The notes under the pieces are model-generated. The model searched no databases. It saw nothing but the letters and a program-made list of their open reading frames with translations, and was not told where the DNA came from. A stretch of DNA of 64,000 nt, taken from Flavivirga rizhaonensis. Lineage in GTDB: Bacteria; Bacteroidota; Bacteroidia; Flavobacteriales; Flavobacteriaceae. This document shows, piece by piece, positions 34,633 to 44,428 of this stretch; positions within the stretch are counted from its first letter, which is position 1, and the number at the start of each line of letters is the position of its first letter. The position numbers and the translations under genes were made by a program. The stretch is from the NCBI RefSeq assembly GCF_004791695.1, contig NZ_SRSO01000022.1, positions 31,663 to 95,662 of the forward strand, given 5' to 3'.

Positions 34633-35743
34633 TTATAATTGATTATCGTCTTCTACTTTTTGCCCCATCATCATTAAATAAGATTTTAAAAACTCGTCTA
34701 TGTTTCCATCCATAACGGCATCAACATTGCCTGTCTCATGGGCGGTTCTAACATCTTTTACTAACTTATAAGGGTGCATTACATAATTACGAATTTGACT
34801 TCCCCATTCAATTTTCATTTTGCCAGCTTCAATATCATCACGCTGAGCCAATTGTTTTTGAAGCTCGATTTCATATAACTGCGATTTCAACATTTGCATA
34901 GCACGTGCCCTGTTATCATGCTGCGATCTCGTTTCTGAACATGAGATTTGAATACCTGTTGGTTTATGGGTTAGTTGTACTTTGGTTTCGACTTTATTTA
35001 CATTTTGGCCACCAGCACCACTAGACCTAGCTGTTGTAATTTCAATATCTGCTGGGTTGATCTCAATTTCAATAGTATCATCAACTAAAGGGTAGACATA
35101 AACAGATGCAAAACTTGTATGTCGTTTTGCATTACTATCAAAAGGAGAAATTCTAACGAGGCGATGCACTCCATTTTCACCTTTTAACCAGCCAAAAGAA
35201 AAGTCTCCTTCAATTTCTAAAGTCACCGTTTTAATACCTGCAACGTCTCCTTCTTGAAAGTTAAGCTCTTTTACTTTAAATCCACTTTTTTCTGCATACA
35301 TTAAGTACATACGCATCAGCATACTAGCCCAATCACAGCTTTCTGTGCCACCAGCTCCTGCGGTGATTTGTAATACAGCACTTAAGCTATCACCTTCTTC
35401 AGAAAGCATGTTTTTAAACTCTATGTTTTCTAGAAAAACGGATGTTTCATTATATAATTCCTCAACATCTTCTGAGGTAGATTCCCCTTCTTTATAAAAC
35501 TCGTAAAGTACCTCTAAATCTTCAATTTGGGTCTTTACTTTATTATAATCTTCAACCCATTTTTTCTTAACTCGTAACGATTTCATAATCGCTTCTGCTG
35601 CTTTTGGGTCATTCCAAAAATTTGGGTCGAACGTTTGTTCTTCTTCGTTTTGTATTTCTATAAGTTTAACATCTACGTCAAAGATAGTGCCTTAGTTTGT
35701 CAAGGCGGGTATTAAGATCTTTAATCTGATCTGAAGTAATCAT
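34633..35743 (-). CDS. prfB: Peptide chain release factor 2, programmed +1 frameshift
   Basis: The gene starts at ATG 35743, reads 21 codons to CTT, meets an in-frame TGA (35680-35678) and continues in the +1 frame with GAC. The slippery context CTA AGG CAC TAT CTT TGA C keeps the CTT TGA C site and the AGG at the position of the internal Shine-Dalgarno-like stimulator. The product is 369 residues and has the GGQ motif in SSGAGGQNVNKVET. RF2 releases peptides at TGA and TAA; low RF2 favours the frameshift, giving autoregulation. Most of the coding region is 34633-35586 plus the segment 35587-35679 in the same frame. Confidence 0.95.
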
Positions 35744-36001
35744 AAATTATTTTATTTTGAACAAAAATAGGATTAATTAGTCTATATTAAAACATAATTT
35801 TTGTTTATAGGAAAATTCTACTTTTTATCGGATTTATTCATAAATAGCATATTTATATCTTATATTTAATTATATTGTCGGAAACTAACCATTCTTTCAT
35901 TCTAAATCTCTCATATCAAGCAAATACAAGTTTTAGGGCATGAAAAGCTATGCGTTTCTTATGTGGTAATCACATTTTTTGTTTAACAAATTTTTGATCA
36001 T
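35744..36001. other. Divergent intergenic region between prfB and the polysaccharide cluster
   Basis: About 260 AT-rich bases; must contain promoters for prfB and for the first glycosyltransferase gene. No gene or clear consensus promoter seen. Confidence 0.4.
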
Positions 36002-37021
36002 TTGAGACTAAGTATAATTATACCATTATATAATGTAGAAAAATATGTTGCATCTTGTATTAATAGCCTTTTGGACCAAAATCTAAATCCTATTGATTAT
36101 GAGATTCTTATAATTGATGATAGATCTACAGATAACAGTGTTTCCATTGTTAGAAAGTTTGAATCGAGTTATCCAAATATTCATGTGCATAGCCAAGCAA
36201 ATGCAGGTGTAGGAAGTGCCAGAAATAAAGGAATCGATTTGGCAAAAGGAAAATATATTTATTTTATTGATCCAGATGACTATCTAGCTTCTAATGTTTT
36301 AAAGCCAATTTTGGATTATACTGACGACCATGACTTGCAAATTTTAACATTCTCATCAGTAGGAACAACGAATACAGCTCTTTATGATTCAAGTTCAAAT
36401 ACTAATCAAAAATTTACCATAGATAAAATGACTGGGATTGATTATATAGGAACTATTGGCTACAAAAATGAAGTTTGGTGGTATGTCACTAAAAGATCAT
36501 TTATTAAAGATTTTCGGCTGAAATTTATCGAAGGTAGATGGATGGAAGATGCTATTTTCACCACTACTTTATTTATAAAAGCCAAAAAAATGGCGCATTT
36601 GTCTATAGATGCGCATAGACATGTAAAGGTAGAAGGGTCTGCAATGACAAGTAAAGAACCTAAACATTATATAAAGGTTATTTACGATAATGGTAATGCA
36701 GCAAAAGAGTTTAATAAATTAATTGAAGAAGTAAATAATTCGGAAAATAGTAATTTGAAATGTTTAAGCAGGTTAAAAACTCGCCAACAATCATTTGTGT
36801 TTTTTATGATGATAAGAATTTTAAAATCTGAAATAAGATTTAAGGAAGTTAAGGCTATTATGAATAGTATGACAGAAATTAAAGTTTATCCATTAAACAA
36901 ATTTTTAGGGAATGATTATAAAGGTTTTACTTATGTACTCATAACAAGAGTATTTAACATTAAATACCTTTATTATGCTCTGTTTTTAATACTTAACCCT
37001 TTTTTAAGGATGAAAAATTAA
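36002..37021 (+). CDS. Family 2 glycosyltransferase
   Basis: The 339-residue protein starts at TTG 36002 (RLSIIIPLYNVEKYV). The GT-A fold of family 2 shows in LIIDDRSTDNS, ANAGVGSARNKGIDLAKGKYIYFIDPDDYL (the DxD-like DPDD) and WMEDAIFT. These inverting enzymes add one sugar from a nucleotide-sugar donor in surface-polysaccharide synthesis. The C-terminus has a hydrophobic segment (YLYYALFLILNPFLRM) that may touch the membrane. It is the first of three related enzymes (see 40188 and 41256). The donor is unknown. Confidence 0.88.
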   Translation: MRLSIIIPLYNVEKYVASCINSLLDQNLNPIDYEILIIDDRSTDNSVSIVRKFESSYPNIHVHSQANAGVGSARNKGIDLAKGKYIYFIDPDDYLASNVLKPILDYTDDHDLQILTFSSVGTTNTALYDSSSNTNQKFTIDKMTGIDYIGTIGYKNEVWWYVTKRSFIKDFRLKFIEGRWMEDAIFTTTLFIKAKKMAHLSIDAHRHVKVEGSAMTSKEPKHYIKVIYDNGNAAKEFNKLIEEVNNSENSNLKCLSRLKTRQQSFVFFMMIRILKSEIRFKEVKAIMNSMTEIKVYPLNKFLGNDYKGFTYVLITRVFNIKYLYYALFLILNPFLRMKN

Positions 37022-37040
37022 CAAGGAATAAAAATTATTT

Positions 37041-38009
37041 ATGAGTAATATCTTAATTACATCTGCTGGTAGAAGAGTTTCATTGGTTAAAGCTTTTATT
37101 AAAGAATTAAAGTTAATAGATGAACAGGGGCAAGTTTTTGTTACTGATGCGCTTCCAGAGCTTTCTGCTGCTGCACAAGTGGCTCATAAAGCATTTGAAA
37201 TTTGTAAAATTGATAGCAATCGTTATATTGACGTTCTTTATAAAATATGCATAAAAAATAAGGTTGAAGTAATCATTCCTACACTTGATACAGAGCTACT
37301 CATACTCTCTGAAAATCATGAAAAATTCTTAGAAGCTAATATAAAAATTGTATTGTCCGATAAGGCATTGATTAAAAAAAGTGGAAATAAACTGAAGACC
37401 CACAAATTATTTGAAAAAATAGGTGTTGGTACTTCAAAAATATACTCAAAAAACAAGTACAAACTGCCCCTGTTTATAAAGCCAAAAAATGGGAGTAATA
37501 GTTCGGAAAATTACATCATTAAAAATAAAAACCAGATCTCTAAATACATGTTGGAGAGTCGTTCACTCTGCTTTTTTGAATATTTAGACCATGATCTTTA
37601 CGATGAATATACATGCGATTTATATTATAGTAAAGCAAGTGATTTAAAGTGTGTTATACCTCGTAAACGTATAGAAATAAGGGCAGGCGAAGTTAGTAAA
37701 GGGATCACAAAAAAAAATGAAGTTAAAACATTTTTAGAGAGGAATTTTTCATCTTTGAACGGGGCAAGAGGCTGCATAACGGTTCAGGTCTTTATGCACA
37801 AGGTTAATAAAGAGATCAAAGGAATTGAAATTAACCCCAGATTTGGTGGAGGCTTTCCGCTTTCGTATTTAGCAGGTGGAAATTATCCTAAATGGATTAT
37901 TTGGGAATATATTTTAAATAAGAATTTAGACTATTACGATGATTGGAAAGCTGATTTGTTAATGTTAAGGTATGATGATGAAATTTTAGTAAATGACTAC
38001 AAAGACTAA
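37041..38009 (+). CDS. ATP-grasp protein, carbamoyl-phosphate-synthase-like
   Basis: The 322-residue protein starts ILITSAGRRVSLVKAFIKEL, an ATP-grasp pre-domain, followed by the ATP-binding KLPLFIKPKNGSNSSENYII and the metal-binding end IKGIEINPRFGGGFPLSYLAGGNYP. ATP-grasp ligases of this kind in polysaccharide clusters join an amino acid or acid to an amine. The substrate is unknown. The last 17 bases overlap the next gene, so this and the HAD hydrolase are translated together and probably act in sequence. Confidence 0.8.
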   Translation: MSNILITSAGRRVSLVKAFIKELKLIDEQGQVFVTDALPELSAAAQVAHKAFEICKIDSNRYIDVLYKICIKNKVEVIIPTLDTELLILSENHEKFLEANIKIVLSDKALIKKSGNKLKTHKLFEKIGVGTSKIYSKNKYKLPLFIKPKNGSNSSENYIIKNKNQISKYMLESRSLCFFEYLDHDLYDEYTCDLYYSKASDLKCVIPRKRIEIRAGEVSKGITKKNEVKTFLERNFSSLNGARGCITVQVFMHKVNKEIKGIEINPRFGGGFPLSYLAGGNYPKWIIWEYILNKNLDYYDDWKADLLMLRYDDEILVNDYKD

Positions 38010-38667
38010 TAAAACTGTAATTTTTGATTTAGATGATACACTCTACAATGAAATTGATTTTTTAAAATCTGCTTATAAAGACATATCAAAAGAAATTGCT
38101 AATGATGTAAATACAGATGCTGAATCCATATATAATGATATGCTGGCATATTATTATAAAAATGAAAATGTGTTTGAAGTCGTTATTAAAAAGTATTGTA
38201 CTTGTTATAGTATACAGGATTTATTGCGTGTTTATAGAAATCATCAACCCAAATTGGAATTATCTAAAGATCGACAAGACGTTCTTAATAGTTTAAAGAA
38301 TAAGCACATAAATTTAGGACTACTAACAGACGGTAGAAGTGTGCAACAACGTAATAAAATAAAAGCATTAAACCTGGAAGAATGGTTTTCTGAAATTATT
38401 ATCTCTGAGGAGTATGGTAGCGAAAAACCAGATATTAATAATTATAAATACTTTGAAAAAGTTTATGGAAAAGGATCATATTATTATGTAGGTGACAACA
38501 TTAGAAAAGATTTTATAACACCAAATAAACTTGATTGGACTACAATTTGTTTGGCTGATAAGGGCTTAAATATTCATAAACAAGATAAAGTATTTACGCT
38601 AAATGAAGAATATCTGGCAAAATATACGGTATCCAAATTTGCTGATATTTTAAGCTTTATTGATTAA
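37993..38667 (+). CDS. HAD-family hydrolase coupled to the ATP-grasp gene
   Basis: The 224-residue protein has motif I VIFD12LD14DTLYNE, motif II LGLLTDGR, Lys in YGSEKPDINNY and motif IV YYYVGDNIRKDF. HAD subfamily IA proteins hydrolyse phosphates from sugars or other small metabolites. The 17-base overlap with the ATP-grasp gene and the position inside the glycosyltransferase cluster suggest it makes or trims a precursor for the same surface glycan. Confidence 0.8.
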   Translation: MTTKTNKTVIFDLDDTLYNEIDFLKSAYKDISKEIANDVNTDAESIYNDMLAYYYKNENVFEVVIKKYCTCYSIQDLLRVYRNHQPKLELSKDRQDVLNSLKNKHINLGLLTDGRSVQQRNKIKALNLEEWFSEIIISEEYGSEKPDINNYKYFEKVYGKGSYYYVGDNIRKDFITPNKLDWTTICLADKGLNIHKQDKVFTLNEEYLAKYTVSKFADILSFID

Positions 38668-38684
38668 TGATATTGAATAATTAA

Positions 38685-39356
38685 ATGAAGTTAGTACCAG
38701 TTTTAAATAGGGTTTTTAGATCGTTTAAAATTAATAAACCATTGCTTATTTTATTAATAGGTATAGATCTTATTTTTATCTCAGCGCATTGTTTGCTCTT
38801 ATTCGGAATTATAGATTATAATCTAGACTTTTCGATTGAAAAAGATTTTGGATATGCAGAATTCTATCAATACATAAAAGAATTTGGGATTTTTTTAATA
38901 TTAATATTTTTGTTTTATGAGAAAGAACAGATTATATATTTAGTTTGGGCTATGTTTTTTTTATATGTATTGTTGGATGATTCTTTAAGCTTGCATGAAG
39001 TCTATGGAGTATATTTGGCTGATTATTTTAATTTTCAACCTAAATTTAATTTACGAGCTGAAGACTTTGGAGAGCTATTAATTTTTCTTTCTATTGGTGT
39101 TCTTTTTTTTATATCCATCATATTTGCTTTTTTCAAAACAGATTTAATGGGCAGATTGGTAACTAGGAACCTTTTTATATTAATTCTGATATTAGCATTT
39201 TTTGCAATATTTGTTGATCAATTACACATAATGGTGCCTAGTGGTAAAAATAAATTTGCTGTTCTAGAAGATGGAGGAGAGATGTTAATTATGAGTTTTA
39301 TTTTTATATATGCTTTAAGTCTTAAGCATACCATTAAAAGTCCTATTACTTATTGA
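38685..39356 (+). CDS. Multispanning membrane protein of unknown function
   Basis: A 223-residue protein with about six membrane spans (LLILLIGIDLIFISAHCLLLFGI, FGIFLILIFLFY, IYLVWAMFFLYVLLDD, LLIFLSIGVLFFISIIFAFF, LFILILILAFFAIF, LIMSFIFIYAL). It has conserved-looking polar residues LHEVYGVY and QLHIMVPSGKNKF between spans. Its stop codon abuts the stop of the convergent membrane-protein gene (39357). It is in the polysaccharide cluster and could be a membrane accessory of it. No family recognised. Confidence 0.55.
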   Translation: MKLVPVLNRVFRSFKINKPLLILLIGIDLIFISAHCLLLFGIIDYNLDFSIEKDFGYAEFYQYIKEFGIFLILIFLFYEKEQIIYLVWAMFFLYVLLDDSLSLHEVYGVYLADYFNFQPKFNLRAEDFGELLIFLSIGVLFFISIIFAFFKTDLMGRLVTRNLFILILILAFFAIFVDQLHIMVPSGKNKFAVLEDGGEMLIMSFIFIYALSLKHTIKSPITY

Positions 39357-40097
39357 TTATATATATTTTAACATTCTAAAGTTTAACCAAAAGTATAAAA
39401 AAGAACTGCCTGCTATTAGTAATTCTATAAACTCAGAAGTTTTTACAATTGCAAAATCATATTTGGTACTAATAGATACCCTATCTTGAACAAAATCAAC
39501 CGTAGCGTGACAAAATATAATTATAAACCAAGAAATAAGCACAGGTGGAGCACTTATTTTTTTAAACTTATTAAGGTTTCCTAATATAATTCCAAGCATG
39601 CCTCCCAAACCAAAAACCATACGAAGTATTTCAGAGTGCCCCTGTAGCCCTTGTAAGTTGTGAAGCGTAGTTTCTCCTTGTCCATTTATTTTCGCCCAAC
39701 TCTCTGGAGTTTTAAAATGAAAAAACCATTGTCCCCATGAAATTTCTTCCATAGCAATTAAGATTAGACAAATAGAAAAAAACATATAAAAAAACCTTGA
39801 ATACTTCTCCAAAGATTTATTAAAACTTCTAATCTTATAAAGACCAAGTATTCCTGTGAAGATTAAAATAATAAATGTCAGTATTTCAATAGGTGCATTC
39901 TCTTCCAGAAGCCAAAAACCTAGATTTTCGGTTGATGGAAAAACAAAAAAAGAGCCCATTATAATTGTCAATACTACGGGGGTAATAAAAATGACTAGCA
40001 TTGTTTTTTTAGAAATGTTGTAAGAAGAAGGAAATAGGTTGAACATACTTTTTATTAATTTGTGTGGTAAGATAAAGAATAAAAGACAAATACTCAC
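39357..40097 (-). CDS. Multispanning membrane protein, opposite strand to the cluster
   Basis: A 246-residue protein with about seven spans. It has the polar motif MEEISWGQWFFHFKTPESWAKINGQGETTLHNLQGLQGHSEILR between spans, which looks like a conserved functional loop. It reads opposite to the surrounding glycosyltransferase genes and ends flush against the 38685-39356 gene. Although convergent, both proteins are similar in size and style, so they may be partners. Family not recognised. Confidence 0.55.
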   Translation of the reverse strand: MSICLLFFILPHKLIKSMFNLFPSSYNISKKTMLVIFITPVVLTIIMGSFFVFPSTENLGFWLLEENAPIEILTFIILIFTGILGLYKIRSFNKSLEKYSRFFYMFFSICLILIAMEEISWGQWFFHFKTPESWAKINGQGETTLHNLQGLQGHSEILRMVFGLGGMLGIILGNLNKFKKISAPPVLISWFIIIFCHATVDFVQDRVSISTKYDFAIVKTSEFIELLIAGSSFLYFWLNFRMLKYI

Positions 40098-40187
40098 TGA
40101 ACTTTTACAGCATAAAAAAGCTTTTAATCTATTAATTACTCTCTTAAATACAGGTTCTTACTATTTTAGTGATCATAAATTTTAAAT

Positions 40188-41225
40188 ATGAAATTAAGCA
40201 TAGTTGTTCCATTTTATAATGCAGAATTGCATATAGAAAGATGCCTGTATAGTTTAGTAAGTCAGAATATAGATCATGGCGATTATGAAATAATATTAAT
40301 AGATGATGGCTCTTTGGATAACAGTATAAAGATCGCAGAAAAGTTTAAAAATAATCACAAAAATGTTCTTATTCATAGTCAGCGTAATAAAGGTTTAGGA
40401 GCCACGAGAAATAAGGGGATAGAGTTAGCAAAAGGAAAATATATTTATTTTATTGACGCGGATGATTATTTAGCCTCTAATACATTAGGCACTATCTTAA
40501 AACATGCCGAGGAATTAGACTTGGAATTGTTAGGGTTTAATACTATAGCTACTGAAAAAACAGATTTATTCACTTCAAAAACCAAGGAAAAAACACATAG
40601 CGCAGATATTTTAAAGGGAGTCGATTTTTTAGTCAAGAATAAATATCACAGACTTGAGGCATGGTGGTACATAATTAAAAGAGAGTATTTGCTAGAAACG
40701 GACTATAAATTTGAAGAAGGCAAGTTTATGGAAGACGCCATTTTTACGTTTAATATTTTTTTGAAGGCCAAGCGAACCATGTTTTTACAAATAGATGCGC
40801 ACAGATATGTTAAGACTAATGATTCTATTATGAATAATAATAAACAAGAACATTTATTAAAAGTCATAGAAGATTACATTAGTCTAGTTTTTAGGTTTGA
40901 CACACTTGCTAATAGGATTGAAGCGGATCATGTTTTAAATGCCCAGGAAATTGTTAAAAGCATAAAGTATAAAAGCACGGTAAGCATTTATTTTATGTTT
41001 TTTAAGATTATAAAATCCAAGATGTCTATTAAAGACATTAATAAAATTCTTAATAGGTTAAAAAAAATTAATATGTATCCCTTAAAAGGGTTTATAGGAG
41101 AGCAATATTTTCATAAAAAATTTAAGCTAACCGCGTTTATTTTTAATCATAAATATATTTTCTATATTTTTTTGTATCCGCTTAGGCTTCTTTATAAGTT
41201 TAAGTTAATAAATCTAGACCTTTAG
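40188..41225 (+). CDS. Family 2 glycosyltransferase
   Basis: The 345-residue protein is clearly paralogous to the gene at 36002: KLSIVVPFYNAELHIERCL, LIDDGSLDNS, NKGLGATRNKGIELAKGKYIYFIDADDYLASN and FMEDAIFTFNIFLKAKR, with an identical dozen residues around the DxD. The C-terminus ends in a hydrophobic segment. Transfers one sugar in the same surface polysaccharide; the donor is unknown. Confidence 0.88.
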   Translation: MKLSIVVPFYNAELHIERCLYSLVSQNIDHGDYEIILIDDGSLDNSIKIAEKFKNNHKNVLIHSQRNKGLGATRNKGIELAKGKYIYFIDADDYLASNTLGTILKHAEELDLELLGFNTIATEKTDLFTSKTKEKTHSADILKGVDFLVKNKYHRLEAWWYIIKREYLLETDYKFEEGKFMEDAIFTFNIFLKAKRTMFLQIDAHRYVKTNDSIMNNNKQEHLLKVIEDYISLVFRFDTLANRIEADHVLNAQEIVKSIKYKSTVSIYFMFFKIIKSKMSIKDINKILNRLKKINMYPLKGFIGEQYFHKKFKLTAFIFNHKYIFYIFLYPLRLLYKFKLINLDL

Positions 41226-41255
41226 GGTGTTTATCTATTCTAATATTGGCATATT

Positions 41256-42290
41256 ATGAAGTTAAGTATTTTAATTCCAATGTACAATGCAGAATCTTAT
41301 ATTGAAAGATGTTTACACAGTTTAATGCATCAAGATATATCGAAGCAGGACTATGAAGTTATTGTGTATAATGATGGATCTAATGATACAAGTGAAATAA
41401 TTGTAAAAAACTTCACTAAGACCCATACTAATGTTTTTTTATACTCACATAAAAATGAGGGTGTCATATTAACCAGGAATAAGTTATTAAAATTAGCGAA
41501 AGGAATCTATGTCTATTTTATGGATGCAGACGATTATGTTGCACATAATTCCTTAGGGGAGATATTAGAGTTTTCTTTACAAAATCAAATAGATGTCATG
41601 GGGTTTAACACTTTGGTAACGGATAAAGAGGCATTATTTAATCTAGATGTATCATTTCGTGAATATGAGCTGCCAAAAATTGTTTCAGGGGATCAATTTC
41701 TTAAAGAAAATAAAAATCTTCGTATAGAAATTTGGTGGTTTTTGATACGTAGAAGCTTTTTAAACGAGAATAAACTTGTTTTTAATGAAAATATTCAAGA
41801 GTATGATGGGGATGTAGTTTTTACATTGCGGTCATTCCTATATGCTAAAAAAGTGGCGTATTCTCCAATTTCTGTGTATCGGTATTTTCAGTCTTCAGAA
41901 TCCACTATGCGAACTAGAAACCGTGTATACAAAAAAAGAATAGTGGAGTATTTTCTAGCTTTAATTTATGATTTTACTAATCTAATAAATAGCTTAGAAA
42001 AATTTCCTATTCTGCATAAAGATATCATCAAAAACAACTTTAAGTTTAGAAGAGATGCCTTTGCTTTTTTTACAATAGTAAAAATGATTAGGGCAGAATT
42101 CAGTACAGAAGCAGTTAAAGAGAAACTATTAAAGCTAGAAAGGATTGAAGCTTATCCTATAAAGTCGTTTATAGGCGAAGAATACAATACTTTGCAGTAT
42201 AAACTATTAACGTTCGTTTTTAATCATAAGTTTTTACTATTCATATGTATTAGGATGTATAAAATATATTCTAAATTTCAGTTTAAGTAA
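41256..42290 (+). CDS. Family 2 glycosyltransferase
   Basis: The third paralogue, 344 residues: KLSILIPMYNAESYIERCL, VIVYNDGSNDTS, KNEGVILTRNKLLKLAKGIYVYFMDADDYVAHN and EYDGDVVFTLRSFLYAKK. It diverges from the other two in the acceptor part, where EDA is replaced by DGDV, and is expected to add a different sugar or linkage. It starts 30 bases after the previous gene; one transcript is likely. Confidence 0.87.
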   Translation: MKLSILIPMYNAESYIERCLHSLMHQDISKQDYEVIVYNDGSNDTSEIIVKNFTKTHTNVFLYSHKNEGVILTRNKLLKLAKGIYVYFMDADDYVAHNSLGEILEFSLQNQIDVMGFNTLVTDKEALFNLDVSFREYELPKIVSGDQFLKENKNLRIEIWWFLIRRSFLNENKLVFNENIQEYDGDVVFTLRSFLYAKKVAYSPISVYRYFQSSESTMRTRNRVYKKRIVEYFLALIYDFTNLINSLEKFPILHKDIIKNNFKFRRDAFAFFTIVKMIRAEFSTEAVKEKLLKLERIEAYPIKSFIGEEYNTLQYKLLTFVFNHKFLLFICIRMYKIYSKFQFK

Positions 42291-42342
42291 TTTTAAACAT
42301 GAATTTAGGATGCTTTCAACTAAGAATTTATCTCATAGCACA

Positions 42343-43227
42343 ATGAAACAAGCCATATTAATTACTGCATATAAAAACTTTGAGCACTTAGTAGATATTC
42401 TTGATTTTTTTGATGAAAGTTTTGAATTTTATATACATGTTGACAAAAAAAGTATAATACCCAAAAGTGTTTTTAAAAAAATAAATTCTAGAAAAAATGT
42501 TAAAACGCTGTCACAAAGATATAAAGTAAATTGGGGTGGCGTAAATCATTTGAAAAGTATTTTATTTTTAGCAGGTAATGCTTTGCAAGAACCAGATACT
42601 CAATATTTTCATTTAATTAGTGGACAAGATTTCCCAATTAAAAACACCTTACAATTTAAAAAAATGATCAATAGTTCTAAGTCGAAAGATTATTTAGAGT
42701 ATTTTGAAGTTCCAACTAAAGCTTGGGCAAATGAAAATGGGGGACTAGACAGGGTTCAGTATTACCATTTATTTGATATGTTAGATGCTAAAAAACACAT
42801 TAAATGGTTGTGGTGGTTTGTTAGGCTTCAAAAGAAGTTTCATTTTAAACGGTCTATTAAAAATGAAATACCTAAATTATATGGTGGATCTACCTGGTGG
42901 AGTTTGTCTAGGGAAACATTGCAGTATGTAGTTAATTATACAAACAAAAATCCTTATTTAATTAATAGGCTTCAATATACTTTTTGTCCTGAAGAAATAT
43001 ATTTTCAAACAATTATAATGAATTCTGATTATTCAAAAAAAGTTATAAATGATAATTTAAGATATATCGATTGGGAGTCTACCCGTATTGGTAAATACAG
43101 TGCTTCGCCTGCTGTACTAAGTAGTAGTGATTTTGAAAAGATCAAAGCGTCTAAAAAAATATTTGCAAGGAAGTTTGACAATCCAATTTCAGATAATTTA
43201 AAAGTTATGCTACAAAACAATAATTAA
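42343..43227 (+). CDS. GT14-type beta-1,6-N-acetylglucosaminyltransferase
   Basis: With the start at ATG 42343 (MKQAILITAYKNFEHLV) the protein has 294 residues; an ATG at 42310 adds 11 without any feature. The family 14 (core-2/I-branching) pattern is seen in FYIHVDKKS, YFHLISGQDFPIKN, KLYGGSTWWSLSRETLQYV and CPEEIYFQTIIMNS. Bacterial members add branching or capping beta-linked sugars to glycans. It is the last gene of the polysaccharide cluster and is followed by a strong terminator. Confidence 0.85.
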   Translation: MKQAILITAYKNFEHLVDILDFFDESFEFYIHVDKKSIIPKSVFKKINSRKNVKTLSQRYKVNWGGVNHLKSILFLAGNALQEPDTQYFHLISGQDFPIKNTLQFKKMINSSKSKDYLEYFEVPTKAWANENGGLDRVQYYHLFDMLDAKKHIKWLWWFVRLQKKFHFKRSIKNEIPKLYGGSTWWSLSRETLQYVVNYTNKNPYLINRLQYTFCPEEIYFQTIIMNSDYSKKVINDNLRYIDWESTRIGKYSASPAVLSSSDFEKIKASKKIFARKFDNPISDNLKVMLQNNN

Positions 43228-43273
43228 CCACTGATTATATACTCTTTATATTAATTATTATTCTATAAAAAAC

Positions 43274-43305
43274 AAAAGCTAGAGAAATAATTGTCTCTAG
43301 CTTTT
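43274..43305. terminator. Bidirectional terminator
   Basis: A stem of twelve pairs, AAAAGCTAGAGA / TCTCTAGCTTTT, with an eight-base loop, between the convergent GT14 gene and the lipoprotein gene. Confidence 0.9.
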
Positions 43306-43336
43306 ATCAATACCTATATATTAATAAGTTTTAATA

Positions 43337-44428
43337 TTATTCATCACATACAACAGCATGCGCAATTACGTATATATCACCAGATAAATTAGGTGTTATA
43401 GTATATTGTCCGGGAGCAACAGTATTTACTCCATTTTTGGTCGGATAGTTGTTATTTCCAGCATAAGTATGGGTTTCGCTAACTGTATATGCGTCATCAA
43501 TATTATAAGTCACAGTAACTTCACCATTATCGTATTTTACATCAACAGTACCTACCAACTCTCCTTTATTCGTATCACATTGTCCAGCACCAGCATATAC
43601 GTTATAGGTATATTCCCCTTCAGAAAGAGGGCCTATAGTCCATCCCCATCTATTAAATCCATCTTCTATAAAGCATGTAGAATCGGCATCATTATTTCCT
43701 ATAGCAAAGGCAGTTTCACATGCTTCTTCACATTCAATGTTGAAATTAAAGTCCATTATCCAAGCACGTTCACCAGCTTCATTGATTAACCAGCCCCAGG
43801 TACTTAATCCGTATGCAAGCGGATCTGAATTATCAAACAAACCAGCTCCAGGGCCAACTATAACCCCAAAATGAGGTGTCGTATTATCATTAGGATCTGG
43901 ACGCTGTTCAACACCAAAAGTACCTTCTTCTACACAGTCACCACCAGAAGCAGTAATGGTACTTCTGCTTGAATCTATAACATAATAATAAAGGTCTTCT
44001 TTAACGACATTTGTACAATCGTTAGGCTCATCTTTAAAAGAACCACCCTCGGCAGAAAAAGTATCCCAGTCCTTTTTATCCTTAATCCAAACATCAATTT
44101 CCACAATACAAGTACCTAAAATGGTAGATCCTTTAATGTTGGCTGTTCCATCATTATACTCTATAAAATTTAGTTGGTGCTCGTCAGTGGATGCAAATAA
44201 GTTGGTCCAATCTGTATCAAAATTTGGCCACCAAAAATTAGATGTATATCCAGGGATGTCACAGCGATCTAAATTAATCGCTTTACATTCCTTTACAGTT
44301 TTGGGTGGACGCTCTTTTTTACTAGATAACGAAGAATCTTCTAATGCCACTTCAGTATCTATTTTTTCAATCTGACAAGCTAAAAATAGGAGACAAATCC
44401 CCATAATAAATGTAATATGTTTTCTCAT
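43337..44428 (-). CDS. Large secreted lipoprotein of unknown function
   Basis: The 363-residue protein has a lipoprotein signal (MRKHITFIMGICLLFLAC18). A cysteine-bearing domain follows (CKAINLDRCDIPGYTSNFWWPNF), then two beta-sandwich-like domains: TWGWLINEAGERAWIMDFNFNIEC, and the C-terminal part FAIGNNDADSTCFIEDGFNRWGWTIGPLSEGEYTYNVYAGAGQCDTNKG. It looks like a surface protein with disulfides. No sorting domain or enzyme motif seen. It is convergent with the polysaccharide cluster and stands alone. Confidence 0.65.
   Translation of the reverse strand: MRKHITFIMGICLLFLACQIEKIDTEVALEDSSLSSKKERPPKTVKECKAINLDRCDIPGYTSNFWWPNFDTDWTNLFASTDEHQLNFIEYNDGTANIKGSTILGTCIVEIDVWIKDKKDWDTFSAEGGSFKDEPNDCTNVVKEDLYYYVIDSSRSTITASGGDCVEEGTFGVEQRPDPNDNTTPHFGVIVGPGAGLFDNSDPLAYGLSTWGWLINEAGERAWIMDFNFNIECEEACETAFAIGNNDADSTCFIEDGFNRWGWTIGPLSEGEYTYNVYAGAGQCDTNKGELVGTVDVKYDNGEVTVTYNIDDAYTVSETHTYAGNNNYPTKNGVNTVAPGQYTITPNLSGDIYVIAHAVVCDE

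Noticed and set aside
36002..43227. Complete Wzy-type capsule locus
   Set aside because: No polymerase, chain-length protein or initiating transferase is visible in this cluster; only transferases, modifiers and unknown membrane proteins.
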